Positions 13,604 through 21,419 are shown, numbered from the stretch's first letter. The stretch: DNA of 33,241 nt from an uncultured Clostridia bacterium (GCA_944384515.1 CALWTU010000088.1:1-33241); one strand, 5' to 3'. A program made the numbers and translations. The notes: a model not told the origin generated them from the letters alone.

Positions 13604-15219
13604 TGTTCTATATCCTCCGCATAATCTTCAATGACGGAAAATTCTCCGTCGTTGTCTTCTATTATAATATCTCCGAATCCCTGATAAAAAGCCTCGTTAA
13701 CTTTATCAAGCAGAGCCTCTTTTAAAACTCCCGTCTCATCGGAAATTGCCTTAACTTTATTCATATCCGAACTGAGTACCGCACGGACAAACTCTATTTC
13801 TTTATCCGTCAGTCCGTATTTTTCGGCTGTACTGTCATTTTGTTCATCCATGTTAACGCTCTCCGTCTCGGGTATAAAAGCATCTTTTTCATAAACCGCA
13901 TCGCTATCTGCAGAAGAGAGAAAATCCGTCTGCATTTCACTCTCCTCTTCCGTGTTTTCAACAAGACGGGCGGTTGTCGTCCACGACGCCTTTTCTATCT
14001 CCTCGGCGCTGTCAAAAGAAAGGTTCTGATCAGCCGCTTCATATAGTTTTTCATACTCCGGCGCATAATCCTTTATTCGTTTAATGTTTGCCTTTCTTAT
14101 AATATCGCTGAAGTATCCGTCGATTATATTTTTATAGCTATCAGGCAAGCCTTTTATCGCAAGTCTGCTCTTCACTCCGATAATTTCTCTCAGCTTATTT
14201 TCTGTATATCTTATCGCCGCCGTTACCGATGTTCTGAGATCCGAAACCATAGATATAGGCGTGTATGTTATCTCAAGCCTGCACTTTACCATATGCGTAC
14301 AAAGGCAATTTTTAAACGCATTTCTCGTAATTGTTGAACAGTTCTCTTTATCGCTGTAAAACTGCCCGCTTTGCCACATATAAACCGTAAGTCTCTCCAT
14401 AGCGGCAAGCATATGTTTTTTATAAACATCTTTATTTTCTCCGCCGGCATATTTTCCCCTGCGCCAGTCATAATCGGAAAGACAGGCAAGCAATGCGCTC
14501 ACTCCCGATTTACCCATTGTTTCAATATCCGTCAAATAGAATTCTTTAAATTCCGCTACGGTTATTATATCAAAAATAAAGTCCGACAATTCTTCCATCG
14601 GGCAAGGCAGATTATATACCAAACAGTAGTCCTGAACAATAAGCGACATAAAGCCGTCAAGTTCACTTAACTCATTTCGGTACGCCTTCCAGGTGCTTAC
14701 AAGTAATTTCAGACCCTCAGGCGCCGGAATTTTGTCCGGCAGATTAAGTATTTCATACACATAGAGGAAGAAATATGAATAATCGGTTTTTATATAAACT
14801 CCGCGTCTTATGCAGTCTCTCCAGTAAAAATAATATTTTTTCTGCATTGCATTAAATTGCGTATACTGCGGCATATATGAGTAAAAAGGAACAAACTCGC
14901 ATTTGGGAGTTTTGTAGTCGTAATATAAAAGAGCGGCTTTACGGAAATTGCCGTAAAAATCAAACTTATCCGAAAACTTGTTTATTCTGACACTGCTTAT
15001 CAGCCCATTATTGTATCGGTAAATCAAGTTCTCTTCCTTGCCGGTCTCTTTTTGGGGCACTGTCAGATGTGTTTCGGTGTTTGTTTCCTTGGTGCTTGTG
15101 CCGATATCAAAGTCAACTACTTTTTCCTGATGAGAAAACTGTGTAAGAGTATTTTTCTTTTTAGGTACAAGTTTCTCTATTTCCCAAAAATCATCCTTTT
15201 CATCAACATCGAAAACCAA
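13579..15219 (-). CDS. TerB-N/TerB-C domain protein
   Basis: A 546-residue protein that leads the operon. Residues 1-60 are polar and probably disordered. Residues about 85-300 match TerB-N, with the signature YFYWRDCIRRGVYIKTDYSY (130-149) followed by LYVYEILN. Residues about 330-546 match TerB-C, with the closing pattern LTDKEIEFVRAVL, LLDKVNEAFYQGFGDIIIE and IEDYAEDI (470-537). TerB-related domains occur in tellurite and phage stress systems and have been proposed to bind metal or act as scaffolds. No enzymatic motif is visible. The start is TTG (15219), supported by AGGAGG 7 nt upstream and by the lack of any nearby ATG. A strong promoter lies at 15282-15310. The closest-coupled partner is the BrxD-like ATPase. 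Confidence 0.83.
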   Translation of the reverse strand: MVFDVDEKDDFWEIEKLVPKKKNTLTQFSHQEKVVDFDIGTSTKETNTETHLTVPQKETGKEENLIYRYNNGLISSVRINKFSDKFDFYGNFRKAALLYYDYKTPKCEFVPFYSYMPQYTQFNAMQKKYYFYWRDCIRRGVYIKTDYSYFFLYVYEILNLPDKIPAPEGLKLLVSTWKAYRNELSELDGFMSLIVQDYCLVYNLPCPMEELSDFIFDIITVAEFKEFYLTDIETMGKSGVSALLACLSDYDWRRGKYAGGENKDVYKKHMLAAMERLTVYMWQSGQFYSDKENCSTITRNAFKNCLCTHMVKCRLEITYTPISMVSDLRTSVTAAIRYTENKLREIIGVKSRLAIKGLPDSYKNIIDGYFSDIIRKANIKRIKDYAPEYEKLYEAADQNLSFDSAEEIEKASWTTTARLVENTEEESEMQTDFLSSADSDAVYEKDAFIPETESVNMDEQNDSTAEKYGLTDKEIEFVRAVLSSDMNKVKAISDETGVLKEALLDKVNEAFYQGFGDIIIEDNDGEFSVIEDYAEDIEQWLSKIQK

Positions 15220-15281
15220 TTTAACACCTCCTCACAACACAAATCCGAAATCAGCCAAAGACTGAAATACACTATCAACAT

Positions 15282-15310
15282 ATTTTAGCACAGTTTTCCT
15301 ATAAAGTCAA
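15282..15310 (-). promoter_or_regulatory. Promoter of the TerB/BrxD-like/helicase operon
   Basis: TTGACT (15310-15305) and TAAAAT (15287-15282) are separated by 17 nt on the minus strand, about 60 nt upstream of the TTG start. This near-consensus housekeeping promoter suggests constitutive expression. No obvious operator repeat overlaps it. Confidence 0.82.
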
Positions 15311-15329
15311 TTATAAATTAAATTAAATT

Positions 15330-15368
15330 TATATAAAATAAAAGAGGCGTATTAAAAACCACCTCTTT
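15330..15368 (-). terminator. Terminator after ispE
   Basis: AAAGAGG (15368-15362) pairs with CCTCTTT (15347-15341) around a 14-nt loop. On the minus strand TATTTTATAT follows. It separates ispE from the terB operon. Confidence 0.55.
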
Positions 15369-15401
15369 AAATTTATAGGTTGTCTCTGAAAAACTGTAGA
15401 G

Positions 15402-16283
15402 TCATATGGATTTTGCGGCAAAAGCGTAAATATTTTGCTCTTTAAGACATTTTGATGCATTCTTTGCATCTTCAAAGTTTTCAAAAACACCGAAAACGCT
15501 CGGTCCGCTGCCGCTCATCATTGCACATAATGCACCAAGCTCATACATCTCTGATTTTATCTGCTCAGCCTGCGGACATTTAGGAAAGACAACCGACTCA
15601 AAAATATTATATAGTTCAATATTCTTAAGGTCATTTCTTTCAAGACATGAAATGAATTTATCATATTTAACTTTTTCGCAGCTGCCCTTAGTCTCATTAA
15701 GATAAGGATACATCTCATCAAGAGCAGAATATGCCTTCGCAGTCGACATCCTGTCCTTACCGATAGCAACAACTACATTCAATTGCAGTGTGTCAGTCAG
15801 TTTTGTAATAACTTCTCCGCGTCCTTCACACAGCGCAGTTTTGCCGTAAAGGCAATACGGTACATCGCTGCCAATTTTTTCTGCCATATTATAAAGTGCT
15901 TTTACAGAAAAAAGTCGATTAAAAAGTTTATTCATTCCTCTGAGCACCGCAGCCGCATCGGATGAACCGCCTGCCAAGCCGGCTGCAACGGGAATTCTTT
16001 TTTTCATATTAATTTTGATCTTGCATTTTATATCCGCCGTATCAAGATACAGTTTTGCGGCTTTATAAGCGAGATTCTTTTCATCGCACGGAAGAAATTT
16101 GTTGCCCGACACAGTAAGCGTTATCTCTGTGTTTTTAGACTGCTCTCTCGATATATATATGCTGTCAAAAAGCGAAACAGAATGCATTACTGTTTTTATT
16201 TCGTGAAAACCGTCATCACGCACGCCGGTAATATCAAGAAATAAATTTATTTTTGCATTAGCCTTTTCTTTTACAACCTGCAT
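15402..16283 (-). CDS. ispE: 4-diphosphocytidyl-2-C-methyl-D-erythritol kinase
   Basis: IspE phosphorylates the 2-hydroxyl of CDP-methylerythritol with ATP in the MEP pathway for isoprenoid precursors. It is a GHMP kinase, and the family motifs are visible: KANAKINLFL at the N-terminus, the glycine-rich ATP loop PVAAGLAGGSSDAAA and the C-terminal MSGSGPSVFG. Length is normal. GTG and ATG codons are adjacent (16286-16281). The ATG at 16283 sits 6 nt after GGGAGG, against 3 nt for the GTG, so ATG is preferred, giving 293 residues. It is a monocistronic unit with its own promoter (16323-16351) and terminator. Its presence shows the organism uses the MEP rather than the mevalonate route. Confidence 0.96.
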   Translation of the reverse strand: MQVVKEKANAKINLFLDITGVRDDGFHEIKTVMHSVSLFDSIYISREQSKNTEITLTVSGNKFLPCDEKNLAYKAAKLYLDTADIKCKIKINMKKRIPVAAGLAGGSSDAAAVLRGMNKLFNRLFSVKALYNMAEKIGSDVPYCLYGKTALCEGRGEVITKLTDTLQLNVVVAIGKDRMSTAKAYSALDEMYPYLNETKGSCEKVKYDKFISCLERNDLKNIELYNIFESVVFPKCPQAEQIKSEMYELGALCAMMSGSGPSVFGVFENFEDAKNASKCLKEQNIYAFAAKSI

Positions 16284-16322
16284 CACAAACCTCCCGTATA
16301 AACTATATAATAACCTCGCTAA

Positions 16323-16351
16323 ATTTTAACATATTTATTTATAAAAAGCAA
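16323..16351 (-). promoter_or_regulatory. ispE promoter
   Basis: TTGCTT (16351-16346) and TAAAAT (16328-16323) are spaced by 17 nt on the minus strand, about 40 nt before the start. Confidence 0.75.
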
Positions 16352-16421
16352 TAGTTTATTTTGCTAAATATGCAAACTTAAATTTTTAATGCAAAATATG
16401 TAAGTATTTTTACAATACATA

Positions 16422-16450
16422 TTGACTTTTGTTTTCTTATATGATATAAT
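16422..16450 (+). promoter_or_regulatory. rpsF-ssb-rpsR promoter
   Basis: TTGACT (16422-16427) and TATAAT (16445-16450) are separated by 17 nt. The leader to rpsF is about 75 nt long and highly structured. Confidence 0.88.
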
Positions 16451-16461
16451 CAATCAGCGGT

Positions 16462-16501
16462 TCGGACTAATGTCCGACACCCCTTGCCGTCGGAGACGGC
16501 C
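16462..16501 (+). promoter_or_regulatory. Structured rpsF leader, candidate S6:S18 autoregulatory element
   Basis: Two perfect 6-bp hairpins lie between the promoter and the Shine-Dalgarno: TCGGAC/GTCCGA (16462-16467 with 16472-16477) and GCCGTC/GACGGC (16486-16491 with 16495-16500). An unpaired ACACCCCTT linker joins them. An RNA motif that binds the S6:S18 complex is known in rpsF leaders of many bacteria, and this gene order encodes exactly those two proteins. I cannot match the consensus base by base. Confidence 0.55.
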
Positions 16502-16530
16502 TTAAAGACCATAAGGAGGTGTATTTCAGA

Positions 16531-16890
16531 ATGGAAAAGAAAATTTGTTCTTACGAAACTCTTTTTGCGGTTAGCGGAAATCTTGTTGAAGACGAAACAA
16601 AAGCTATCGTTGAAAAGTTTGTAACACTCATTAAGGAGAATGCGACAGATGTTGTTGTAAATGAGTGGGGTAAGAGAAAACTTGCATATCCTATCAATTA
16701 TATCAATGAAGGATATTATGTTCTCGTTACTTTCAAGAGCGAACCCAAGTTCCCCATTGAGCTTTCCCGTATATTCGGTATCACTGAAGGTGTTATCCGT
16801 TATATGGTAACATCAAAGCTTGAGAAGGCTTCTTCCAAGAATGTTGCTGAAGAAGAGAATGCTGAAGTTGCAGAAACAACTGAGGCTTAA
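16531..16890 (+). CDS. rpsF: 30S ribosomal protein S6
   Basis: S6 sits on the 30S platform and binds S18. The 119-residue protein has the usual fold and signature segments: YETLFAVSGNL, the NEWGKRKLAYPI loop and GYYVLVTFKSEP, with an acidic Glu/Ala-rich tail. The start is ATG 16531, 10 nt after AAGGAGG; an in-frame GTG at 16519 overlaps the Shine-Dalgarno and is rejected. It is the first gene of the classical rpsF-ssb-rpsR operon. Confidence 0.97.
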   Translation: MEKKICSYETLFAVSGNLVEDETKAIVEKFVTLIKENATDVVVNEWGKRKLAYPINYINEGYYVLVTFKSEPKFPIELSRIFGITEGVIRYMVTSKLEKASSKNVAEEENAEVAETTEA

Positions 16891-16914
16891 TTAAAAACTA
16901 TTGGAGGCGGAAAC

Positions 16915-17382
16915 ATGGCAAGTTTCAACAAAGTTATCCTTGTTGGTAACATGACTGCGGATCCTGAACTTAAACAGACTCAAAGCGGTGTCTCTGTTTG
17001 TAGTTTTAGCATTGCTGTTCAACGCAGATTTTCAAGAGCTGAGCAGGGACAACAGAATGTAGACTTTATAAATATTGTTACATGGAGACAGCAGGCTGAA
17101 TTTGTTAGCCGCTACTTTAAAAAAGGCAATCCCATTCTTGTTTGCGGACAGCTTCAGACAAGAACTTGGACTGACAATCAGGGACAGAAGAGATATGCGA
17201 CAGATGTTGTTGCGGAGGAGGTTTCTTTCGTTAGTTCCGCCGCACAGAGCAACTCGCAGACTCCTGCATCTCAGGGTTCGGGAAATTCTTATACTCCGGA
17301 AGCTTACGGAGGAAGTTCATTTAACAATACTTCAAACTCAAGTTTTGAGGAAATTCCCAACGACGGAGATCTTCCCTTTTAA
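16915..17382 (+). CDS. ssb: Single-stranded DNA-binding protein
   Basis: SSB coats single-stranded DNA during replication, recombination and repair as a tetramer. The 155-residue protein has the N-terminal OB fold (NKVILVGNMTADPELKQT, then VDFINIVTWRQQAEFV), a low-complexity Ser/Gln/Gly/Asn linker over about residues 108-145, and the conserved acidic tip GDLPF that recruits partner proteins. GGAGG precedes the ATG. It lies between rpsF and rpsR as in most Firmicutes. Confidence 0.97.
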   Translation: MASFNKVILVGNMTADPELKQTQSGVSVCSFSIAVQRRFSRAEQGQQNVDFINIVTWRQQAEFVSRYFKKGNPILVCGQLQTRTWTDNQGQKRYATDVVAEEVSFVSSAAQSNSQTPASQGSGNSYTPEAYGGSSFNNTSNSSFEEIPNDGDLPF

Positions 17383-17400
17383 AATTTAAACATTCGCACA

Positions 17401-17426
17401 TTCCGTATTAGGCTCACAATACGGAA
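17401..17426 (+). other. Hairpin between ssb and rpsR
   Basis: A perfect 9-bp stem, TTCCGTATT (17401-17409) with AATACGGAA (17418-17426) and an 8-nt loop, lies in the 93-nt gap between ssb and rpsR. It has no U-tract, so it is not an intrinsic terminator. An RNA-processing or stability element is possible. Confidence 0.55.
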
Positions 17427-17475
17427 GCGTAATAATAGAATCAGTGAGTCGGAAAGGTTATTTTGGACTAATCTA

Positions 17476-17727
17476 ATGGATAGAAACGATACACAGCGCC
17501 CGAATTTCCGTCCTGTTCACAGAAAGAAGAAAGTTTGCATCTTCTGCCAGGACAAGGTTAATGAGATCGACTATAAGGATGTAGCAAAGCTCAGAAAGTT
17601 CATTTCCGAGAGAGCTAAGATTCTTCCCAGACGCGTATCAGGTACATGTGCCCTTCACCAGAGACAGCTCACAACTGCTATCAAGAGAGCTCGTCAGATG
17701 GCACTTCTCCCCTACGTATCCAAGTAA
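17476..17727 (+). CDS. rpsR: 30S ribosomal protein S18
   Basis: S18 binds S6 and 16S rRNA on the 30S platform. The 83-residue protein shows the family core: [20 protein letters not shown], the segment [20 protein letters not shown] and [19 protein letters not shown]. The Cys residues CIFC and C near HQRQL are the zinc-type set found in some S18 proteins. The Shine-Dalgarno is poor: GGAAAGG lies 18 nt upstream and only GGA is closer. Translation may depend on coupling or on the hairpin upstream. A strong terminator follows. Confidence 0.96.
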   Translation: MDRNDTQRPNFRPVHRKKKVCIFCQDKVNEIDYKDVAKLRKFISERAKILPRRVSGTCALHQRQLTTAIKRARQMALLPYVSK

Positions 17728-17746
17728 TTTATTCATAAATATATTA

Positions 17747-17775
17747 AGCGACTCAAAGAGTCGCTTTTTATTTTA
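17747..17775 (+). terminator. Terminator of rpsF-ssb-rpsR
   Basis: AGCGACTC (17747-17754) pairs with GAGTCGCT (17758-17765) around AAA, followed by TTTTATTTT. Confidence 0.92.
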
Positions 17776-17828
17776 AAAAAACTCCTCTGATTCGATATTT
17801 TGCGGATATCAGAATCAAAGGAGTTTTT
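17776..17828 (-). terminator. Terminator of the dGTPase-like gene
   Basis: A long, slightly imperfect stem (about 17776-17796 with 17807-17828; outer part AAAAACTCCT/AGGAGTTTTT) follows the minus-strand stop at 17835 and continues into a run of T residues. Confidence 0.85.
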
Positions 17829-17834
17829 ATTCTT

Positions 17835-19043
17835 TTAAATCAAATCTTCAAAATAACCGTGATAGTTCAAATGAATATCACTGCCGGGAAAAAGAAATTC
17901 ATAAAGGTCTGTACAGTAATCATCCGTCATTGACGCTATATAGTCAACAACTATCTGGTTATACTCTGTTTCAAGATACGGCTTTTTGGCAGCGTAGTGA
18001 TTTCCGCTGACAAAATCCACGTGATGTTTGAATACGGGAGAAGATTTTTTACCGTTCTTTAGGTCTGAAAGCAGTTTTTCATACATTTTCTGCATCATGG
18101 GTTTTACGGTATTGTCAAGAACTTTTGTTATTCTTTCCGTGCGGTATATCTGCTCGTAATTTGTTTTCTTTGCCTCTTTCATTCCCAGATAATGCTCCGT
18201 ATCCATGGCAATGTAAGGTTTTCCGTAACTGTTTTCGATTATGTTGACTTCAAGATTGTTGATAATTTCCGCATTTATAGTTCCTATTCCCGCATCTCCC
18301 AGAGAGTCATCGGAATCTATGAATTTAGCGCGTTTTGCGTCCTGCCTGTCTTTTCCGAGATATGCTATTATATCGCAAACTCTTACAACACAACCCTCAA
18401 GAGTAGACGGAACAATTTTAATTATATTTTTCTCATCGACATAACAGCTCTCAACCATTTTGTCAAACTGCTCAAAGTTCTCCATAACAGACGGTCTGTA
18501 TTCGTGCATCTCAAATTCGCCGTTGTGAGTAATAATTCCGTCAAGCGTATCAAGTGTTATATTTAAAGGAAAAATACCGTCAAGAACTCTTACGCTGTGA
18601 ACATTATGATTAAAAAATCTGCCGGTATTTGCATGATATACTTCGCTGATGTACCTCTCCCCCGCATGTCCGAAAGGAGTATGCCCGATATCGTGACCGA
18701 GCGCAATAGCCTCTATTAAATCAAGATTAAGATTAAGTACCGAGCCGATAGATCTCGCAATACGGGAAACAAGCTGGACATGGAGTGCCCTTCTGGTTAT
18801 ATCGTCATTTTTATAAAAGGAGAAAACCTGTGTCTTGTCGGTATATCTGTTGTAATAAGGACTGTGCATAATCTTATCAACATCACGGACATAGGCCGGT
18901 CTCCACACAGACTCTTTGTCATAAAGCGGATTTCGTCTCACCGCAGCCGAGCCATCCGCCCCAAAGCAAGGACGGGTGCCGTTCATAATATCCTCTTTTA
19001 TTTTTTCGCTGAGTTGGGGACTTAATTTCTCGTAGTTTGGCAT
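17835..19043 (-). CDS. dgt: dGTPase-like HD-domain triphosphohydrolase
   Basis: Members of this family remove triphosphate from dNTPs, typically dGTP, and so adjust nucleotide pools. The 402-residue protein shows the HD-domain metal ligands: His in RALHVQLV, the HD pair in ALGHDIGHTPFGHAGE and an Asp in VRVCDIIAYLGKD. The remaining C-terminal part is mostly helical. The ATG is preceded by GGAG, and a strong promoter lies at 19076-19104. It is monocistronic, convergent with rpsR and placed just after the rpsT terminator. Substrate preference within the family varies, so dGTP specificity is not certain. Confidence 0.88.
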   Translation of the reverse strand: MPNYEKLSPQLSEKIKEDIMNGTRPCFGADGSAAVRRNPLYDKESVWRPAYVRDVDKIMHSPYYNRYTDKTQVFSFYKNDDITRRALHVQLVSRIARSIGSVLNLNLDLIEAIALGHDIGHTPFGHAGERYISEVYHANTGRFFNHNVHSVRVLDGIFPLNITLDTLDGIITHNGEFEMHEYRPSVMENFEQFDKMVESCYVDEKNIIKIVPSTLEGCVVRVCDIIAYLGKDRQDAKRAKFIDSDDSLGDAGIGTINAEIINNLEVNIIENSYGKPYIAMDTEHYLGMKEAKKTNYEQIYRTERITKVLDNTVKPMMQKMYEKLLSDLKNGKKSSPVFKHHVDFVSGNHYAAKKPYLETEYNQIVVDYIASMTDDYCTDLYEFLFPGSDIHLNYHGYFEDLI

Positions 19044-19075
19044 ATTTTTCTCCGTAAATCATATCTTTTAAATAT

Positions 19076-19104
19076 ATTTTAGCACACAAAACGCCTTTAG
19101 TCAA
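19076..19104 (-). promoter_or_regulatory. Promoter of the dGTPase-like gene
   Basis: TTGACT (19104-19099) and TAAAAT (19081-19076) have a 17-nt spacer on the minus strand, about 35 nt before the start. Confidence 0.82.
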
Positions 19105-19105
19105 T

Positions 19106-19138
19106 ATAAAAAGACCTACTTGGGTTTTAGTAGGTCTT
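19106..19138 (-). terminator. rpsT terminator
   Basis: A perfect 10-bp stem, AAGACCTACT with AGTAGGTCTT (19111-19120 and 19129-19138), loop of 8 nt, is followed on the minus strand by TTTTTATATTG. Confidence 0.92.
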
Positions 19139-19144
19139 AATATA

Positions 19145-19408
19145 TTATGCCATTTTATTATACTTGAGGGTAAACTCTGATTTCTTGTGAGCTACATTGT
19201 TCTTGTGAAGAAGACCTTTTGCAGCTGCCTGGTCAAGCTTTTTAACAAGAAGCTTATAGAGTTCTGAAGCCTGAGCCTTATCACCGGCCTCAACTGCTGC
19301 GTTATACTTTTTAGTAATAGTCTTAAGCTGACTCTTAGCCATCTGGTTCTGAAGAGCCTTGGTTCTGTTAACAAGAATACGTTTCTTTGCTGACCTAATA
19401 TTAGCCAT
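19145..19408 (-). CDS. rpsT: 30S ribosomal protein S20
   Basis: S20 is a helical protein that binds 16S rRNA early in 30S assembly. The 87-residue product begins MANIRSAKKRILVNRTKAL, rich in Lys and Arg, and contains AAAKGLLHKNNVAHKKS, the conserved C-terminal motif. The ATG has AAAGGAG upstream. It forms its own transcription unit, with promoter 19525-19553, a leader of about 110 nt and the terminator at 19111-19138. Confidence 0.97.
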   Translation of the reverse strand: MANIRSAKKRILVNRTKALQNQMAKSQLKTITKKYNAAVEAGDKAQASELYKLLVKKLDQAAAKGLLHKNNVAHKKSEFTLKYNKMA

Positions 19409-19524
19409 TACATTTCTCCTTTTGAATTTATATAAAGTGGATGTTGTATAACAGTTATCAGCTGAGAGGGTCTGAAAAACAGATTATTTAACACGTACAC
19501 TTATCATATATTACACACTGAAGA

Positions 19525-19553
19525 ATTATAACATAATATATCTCAAAAATCAA
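19525..19553 (-). promoter_or_regulatory. rpsT promoter
   Basis: TTGATT (19553-19548) and TATAAT (19530-19525) have a 17-nt spacer on the minus strand. Confidence 0.82.
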
Positions 19554-19603
19554 TACATTTTTAAAAAAATATTTAATTTTTTTGAAAAAATATCTTTTCT
19601 CTC

Positions 19604-19632
19604 TTGACAAACAGTATAATTAATGGTATACT
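19604..19632 (+). promoter_or_regulatory. ylxM-ffh operon promoter
   Basis: TTGACA (19604-19609) and TATACT (19627-19632) are separated by 17 nt. A perfect 8-bp hairpin, TGTAAAGC/GCTTTACA (19633-19640 with 19646-19653), starts at the predicted transcript 5' end and may stabilise the mRNA. Confidence 0.87.
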
Positions 19633-19673
19633 TGTAAAGCAAATTGCTTTACAGCATAAAATGAGGGCGAAAT

Positions 19674-20030
19674 ATGTTTGAAAAGAATATGCAAATCGCC
19701 TATTTGCTTGACTTTTACGGTGATGCTTTAGACGAGCATACACGGGAGATAATGAAGGCATATTATGAGGATGATCTGTCACTGTCGGAGATTGCCGACG
19801 GAGAAAGCATTTCAAGGCAGGGCGTCCGCCATATTATCAAAAAAGGTGAAGAATATCTTGAGTTTCTTGAGGAAAAGCTGCATCTGTGTTCACGCGCCGA
19901 CGCAATAGGCACTCTGTCAGGAAAGCTTGAAACTGTAAGGGATTCTCTTTTAAAAAACAAAGCCGATTTTTCTCTCGAGATATCTATTTTGGATGATGTC
20001 ATAACAACTATTAAGAATAAAGGTATTTAA
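19674..20030 (+). CDS. ylxM: YlxM family (UPF0122) putative SRP-associated DNA-binding protein
   Basis: A 118-residue protein with a sigma-70 region 4-like helix-turn-helix (DLSLSEIADGESISRQGVRHII, about residues 34-55) and a helical C-terminus. YlxM family genes precede ffh in most Firmicutes, and the protein is thought to modulate the signal recognition particle. The ATG has GAGGG upstream. The stop lies one base before the ffh start, so translation is coupled. Confidence 0.93.
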   Translation: MFEKNMQIAYLLDFYGDALDEHTREIMKAYYEDDLSLSEIADGESISRQGVRHIIKKGEEYLEFLEEKLHLCSRADAIGTLSGKLETVRDSLLKNKADFSLEISILDDVITTIKNKGI

Positions 20031-20031
20031 T

Positions 20032-21363
20032 ATGTTCCAGAATCTTACTGAAAAGCTATCAAACGCTTTTAAAAAATTCAAGAATAAAGGAAAACTTACC
20101 GAATCTGATGTTAAAGAAGGTATGAGAGAAGTCAAACTTGCTCTTCTTGAAGCAGATGTTAATTTTAAAGTTGTTAAAAACTTTATAAAGTCTGTTACAG
20201 ACAGAGCGGTTGGCTCCGAGGTTCTTGAAAGCTTGCTCCCTGCACAGCAGATTGTAAAAATAGTTAATGAAGAACTTATTAAGCTTATGGGAAGCGAGTC
20301 AGCGAAAATAGAAATTAATCCCAAGCCTCCGACTGTAATCATGATGACCGGTCTGCAAGGCGCAGGTAAAACAACCCACACGGGAAAAATAGCCAATATG
20401 TATAAACATAAAGGCAAAAATCCGTTACTTGTCGCATGCGACATTTACCGTCCTGCCGCTATTGACCAGCTTAAAATTGTCGGCGAGTCCATTAATGTAC
20501 CGGTGTTCTCACTTGGTAACAAAAAATCTCCCGTTGACATAGCAAAAGCAGGTGTGGAATATGCACGCAAAAACGGTCATGATATGGTGTTCATTGATAC
20601 GGCAGGCCGACTTCACATTGACGAGGAGTTAATGGAGGAGCTTGTTAAAATCAAGGAAAATGTCAATCCGACAGAGGTACTCTTAGTTGTAGATGCCATG
20701 ACCGGACAGGATGCGGTAAACGTGGCGGAAACATTTAATAACATGCTTGATATAACAGGCGTTGTTCTTACGAAAATGGACGGAGATACACGAGGCGGTG
20801 CCGCTCTCTCGGTTAAGTATATTACGGGAAAGCCGATAAAATTTGTCGGTACCGGCGAGAAGATGGATGCTATCGAGTTGTTCTATCCTGACAGAATGGC
20901 GTCAAGAATTCTCGGTATGGGCGATATACTTTCTCTTATTGAGAAGGCAGAGGCTGCGTATGATGAGAAGAACGCAAAGGAACTTGAGAAAAAAATCAGA
21001 GAGCAAAGCTTTACTCTTGAGGATTTCCTGCTTCAGCTTAACCAACTTAAAAAAATGGGCAATTTAAACCAGCTTATCGGTATGCTGCCGGGAGTCAACG
21101 CCGGCGCACTCAAGGATGCGGAAATAGATGAAAACTATATGAAGCGTGTTGAGGCAATCATTCTTTCCATGACGAAGAAAGAGAGATTGAATCCGGAGGT
21201 AATCAACGGCTCAAGAAGAAAAAGAATTGCTCAAGGTTCAGGTACAACTGTCGAGGACATAAACAAACTTTTAAAGCAGTTTGAGCAGATGAAAAAAACC
21301 ATGAAACAGTTTACCAATATGGGCAAGCGCCGTCTTTTCGGCGGAATTAAACTTCCCTTTTAA
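20032..21363 (+). CDS. ffh: Signal recognition particle protein Ffh
   Basis: Ffh binds signal peptides of nascent membrane and secreted proteins together with SRP RNA and delivers them to FtsY. The 443-residue protein has the N domain (1-90), the GTPase domain with GLQGAGKTT (G1), DTAGR (G3) and TKMDGDTRGGAALS (G4 and the closing loop), and a Met-rich M domain (about 300-443) with the SFTLEDFLLQL start and the RNA-binding segment NGSRRKRIAQGSGT. It is in the standard order ylxM-ffh-rpsP-khpA. Confidence 0.98.
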   Translation: MFQNLTEKLSNAFKKFKNKGKLTESDVKEGMREVKLALLEADVNFKVVKNFIKSVTDRAVGSEVLESLLPAQQIVKIVNEELIKLMGSESAKIEINPKPPTVIMMTGLQGAGKTTHTGKIANMYKHKGKNPLLVACDIYRPAAIDQLKIVGESINVPVFSLGNKKSPVDIAKAGVEYARKNGHDMVFIDTAGRLHIDEELMEELVKIKENVNPTEVLLVVDAMTGQDAVNVAETFNNMLDITGVVLTKMDGDTRGGAALSVKYITGKPIKFVGTGEKMDAIELFYPDRMASRILGMGDILSLIEKAEAAYDEKNAKELEKKIREQSFTLEDFLLQLNQLKKMGNLNQLIGMLPGVNAGALKDAEIDENYMKRVEAIILSMTKKERLNPEVINGSRRKRIAQGSGTTVEDINKLLKQFEQMKKTMKQFTNMGKRRLFGGIKLPF

Positions 21364-21419
21364 CTAAAATATTTTTATAAAATAAAAAATAAATTTTCAA
21401 TTTTTTGGAGGACAAAAAA

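Noticed and set aside
9972..15219. A complete BREX system
   Set aside because: Only BrxD-like and BrxHI-like proteins are present; PglX, PglZ and BrxC/PglY are missing, and housekeeping genes flank the cassette.
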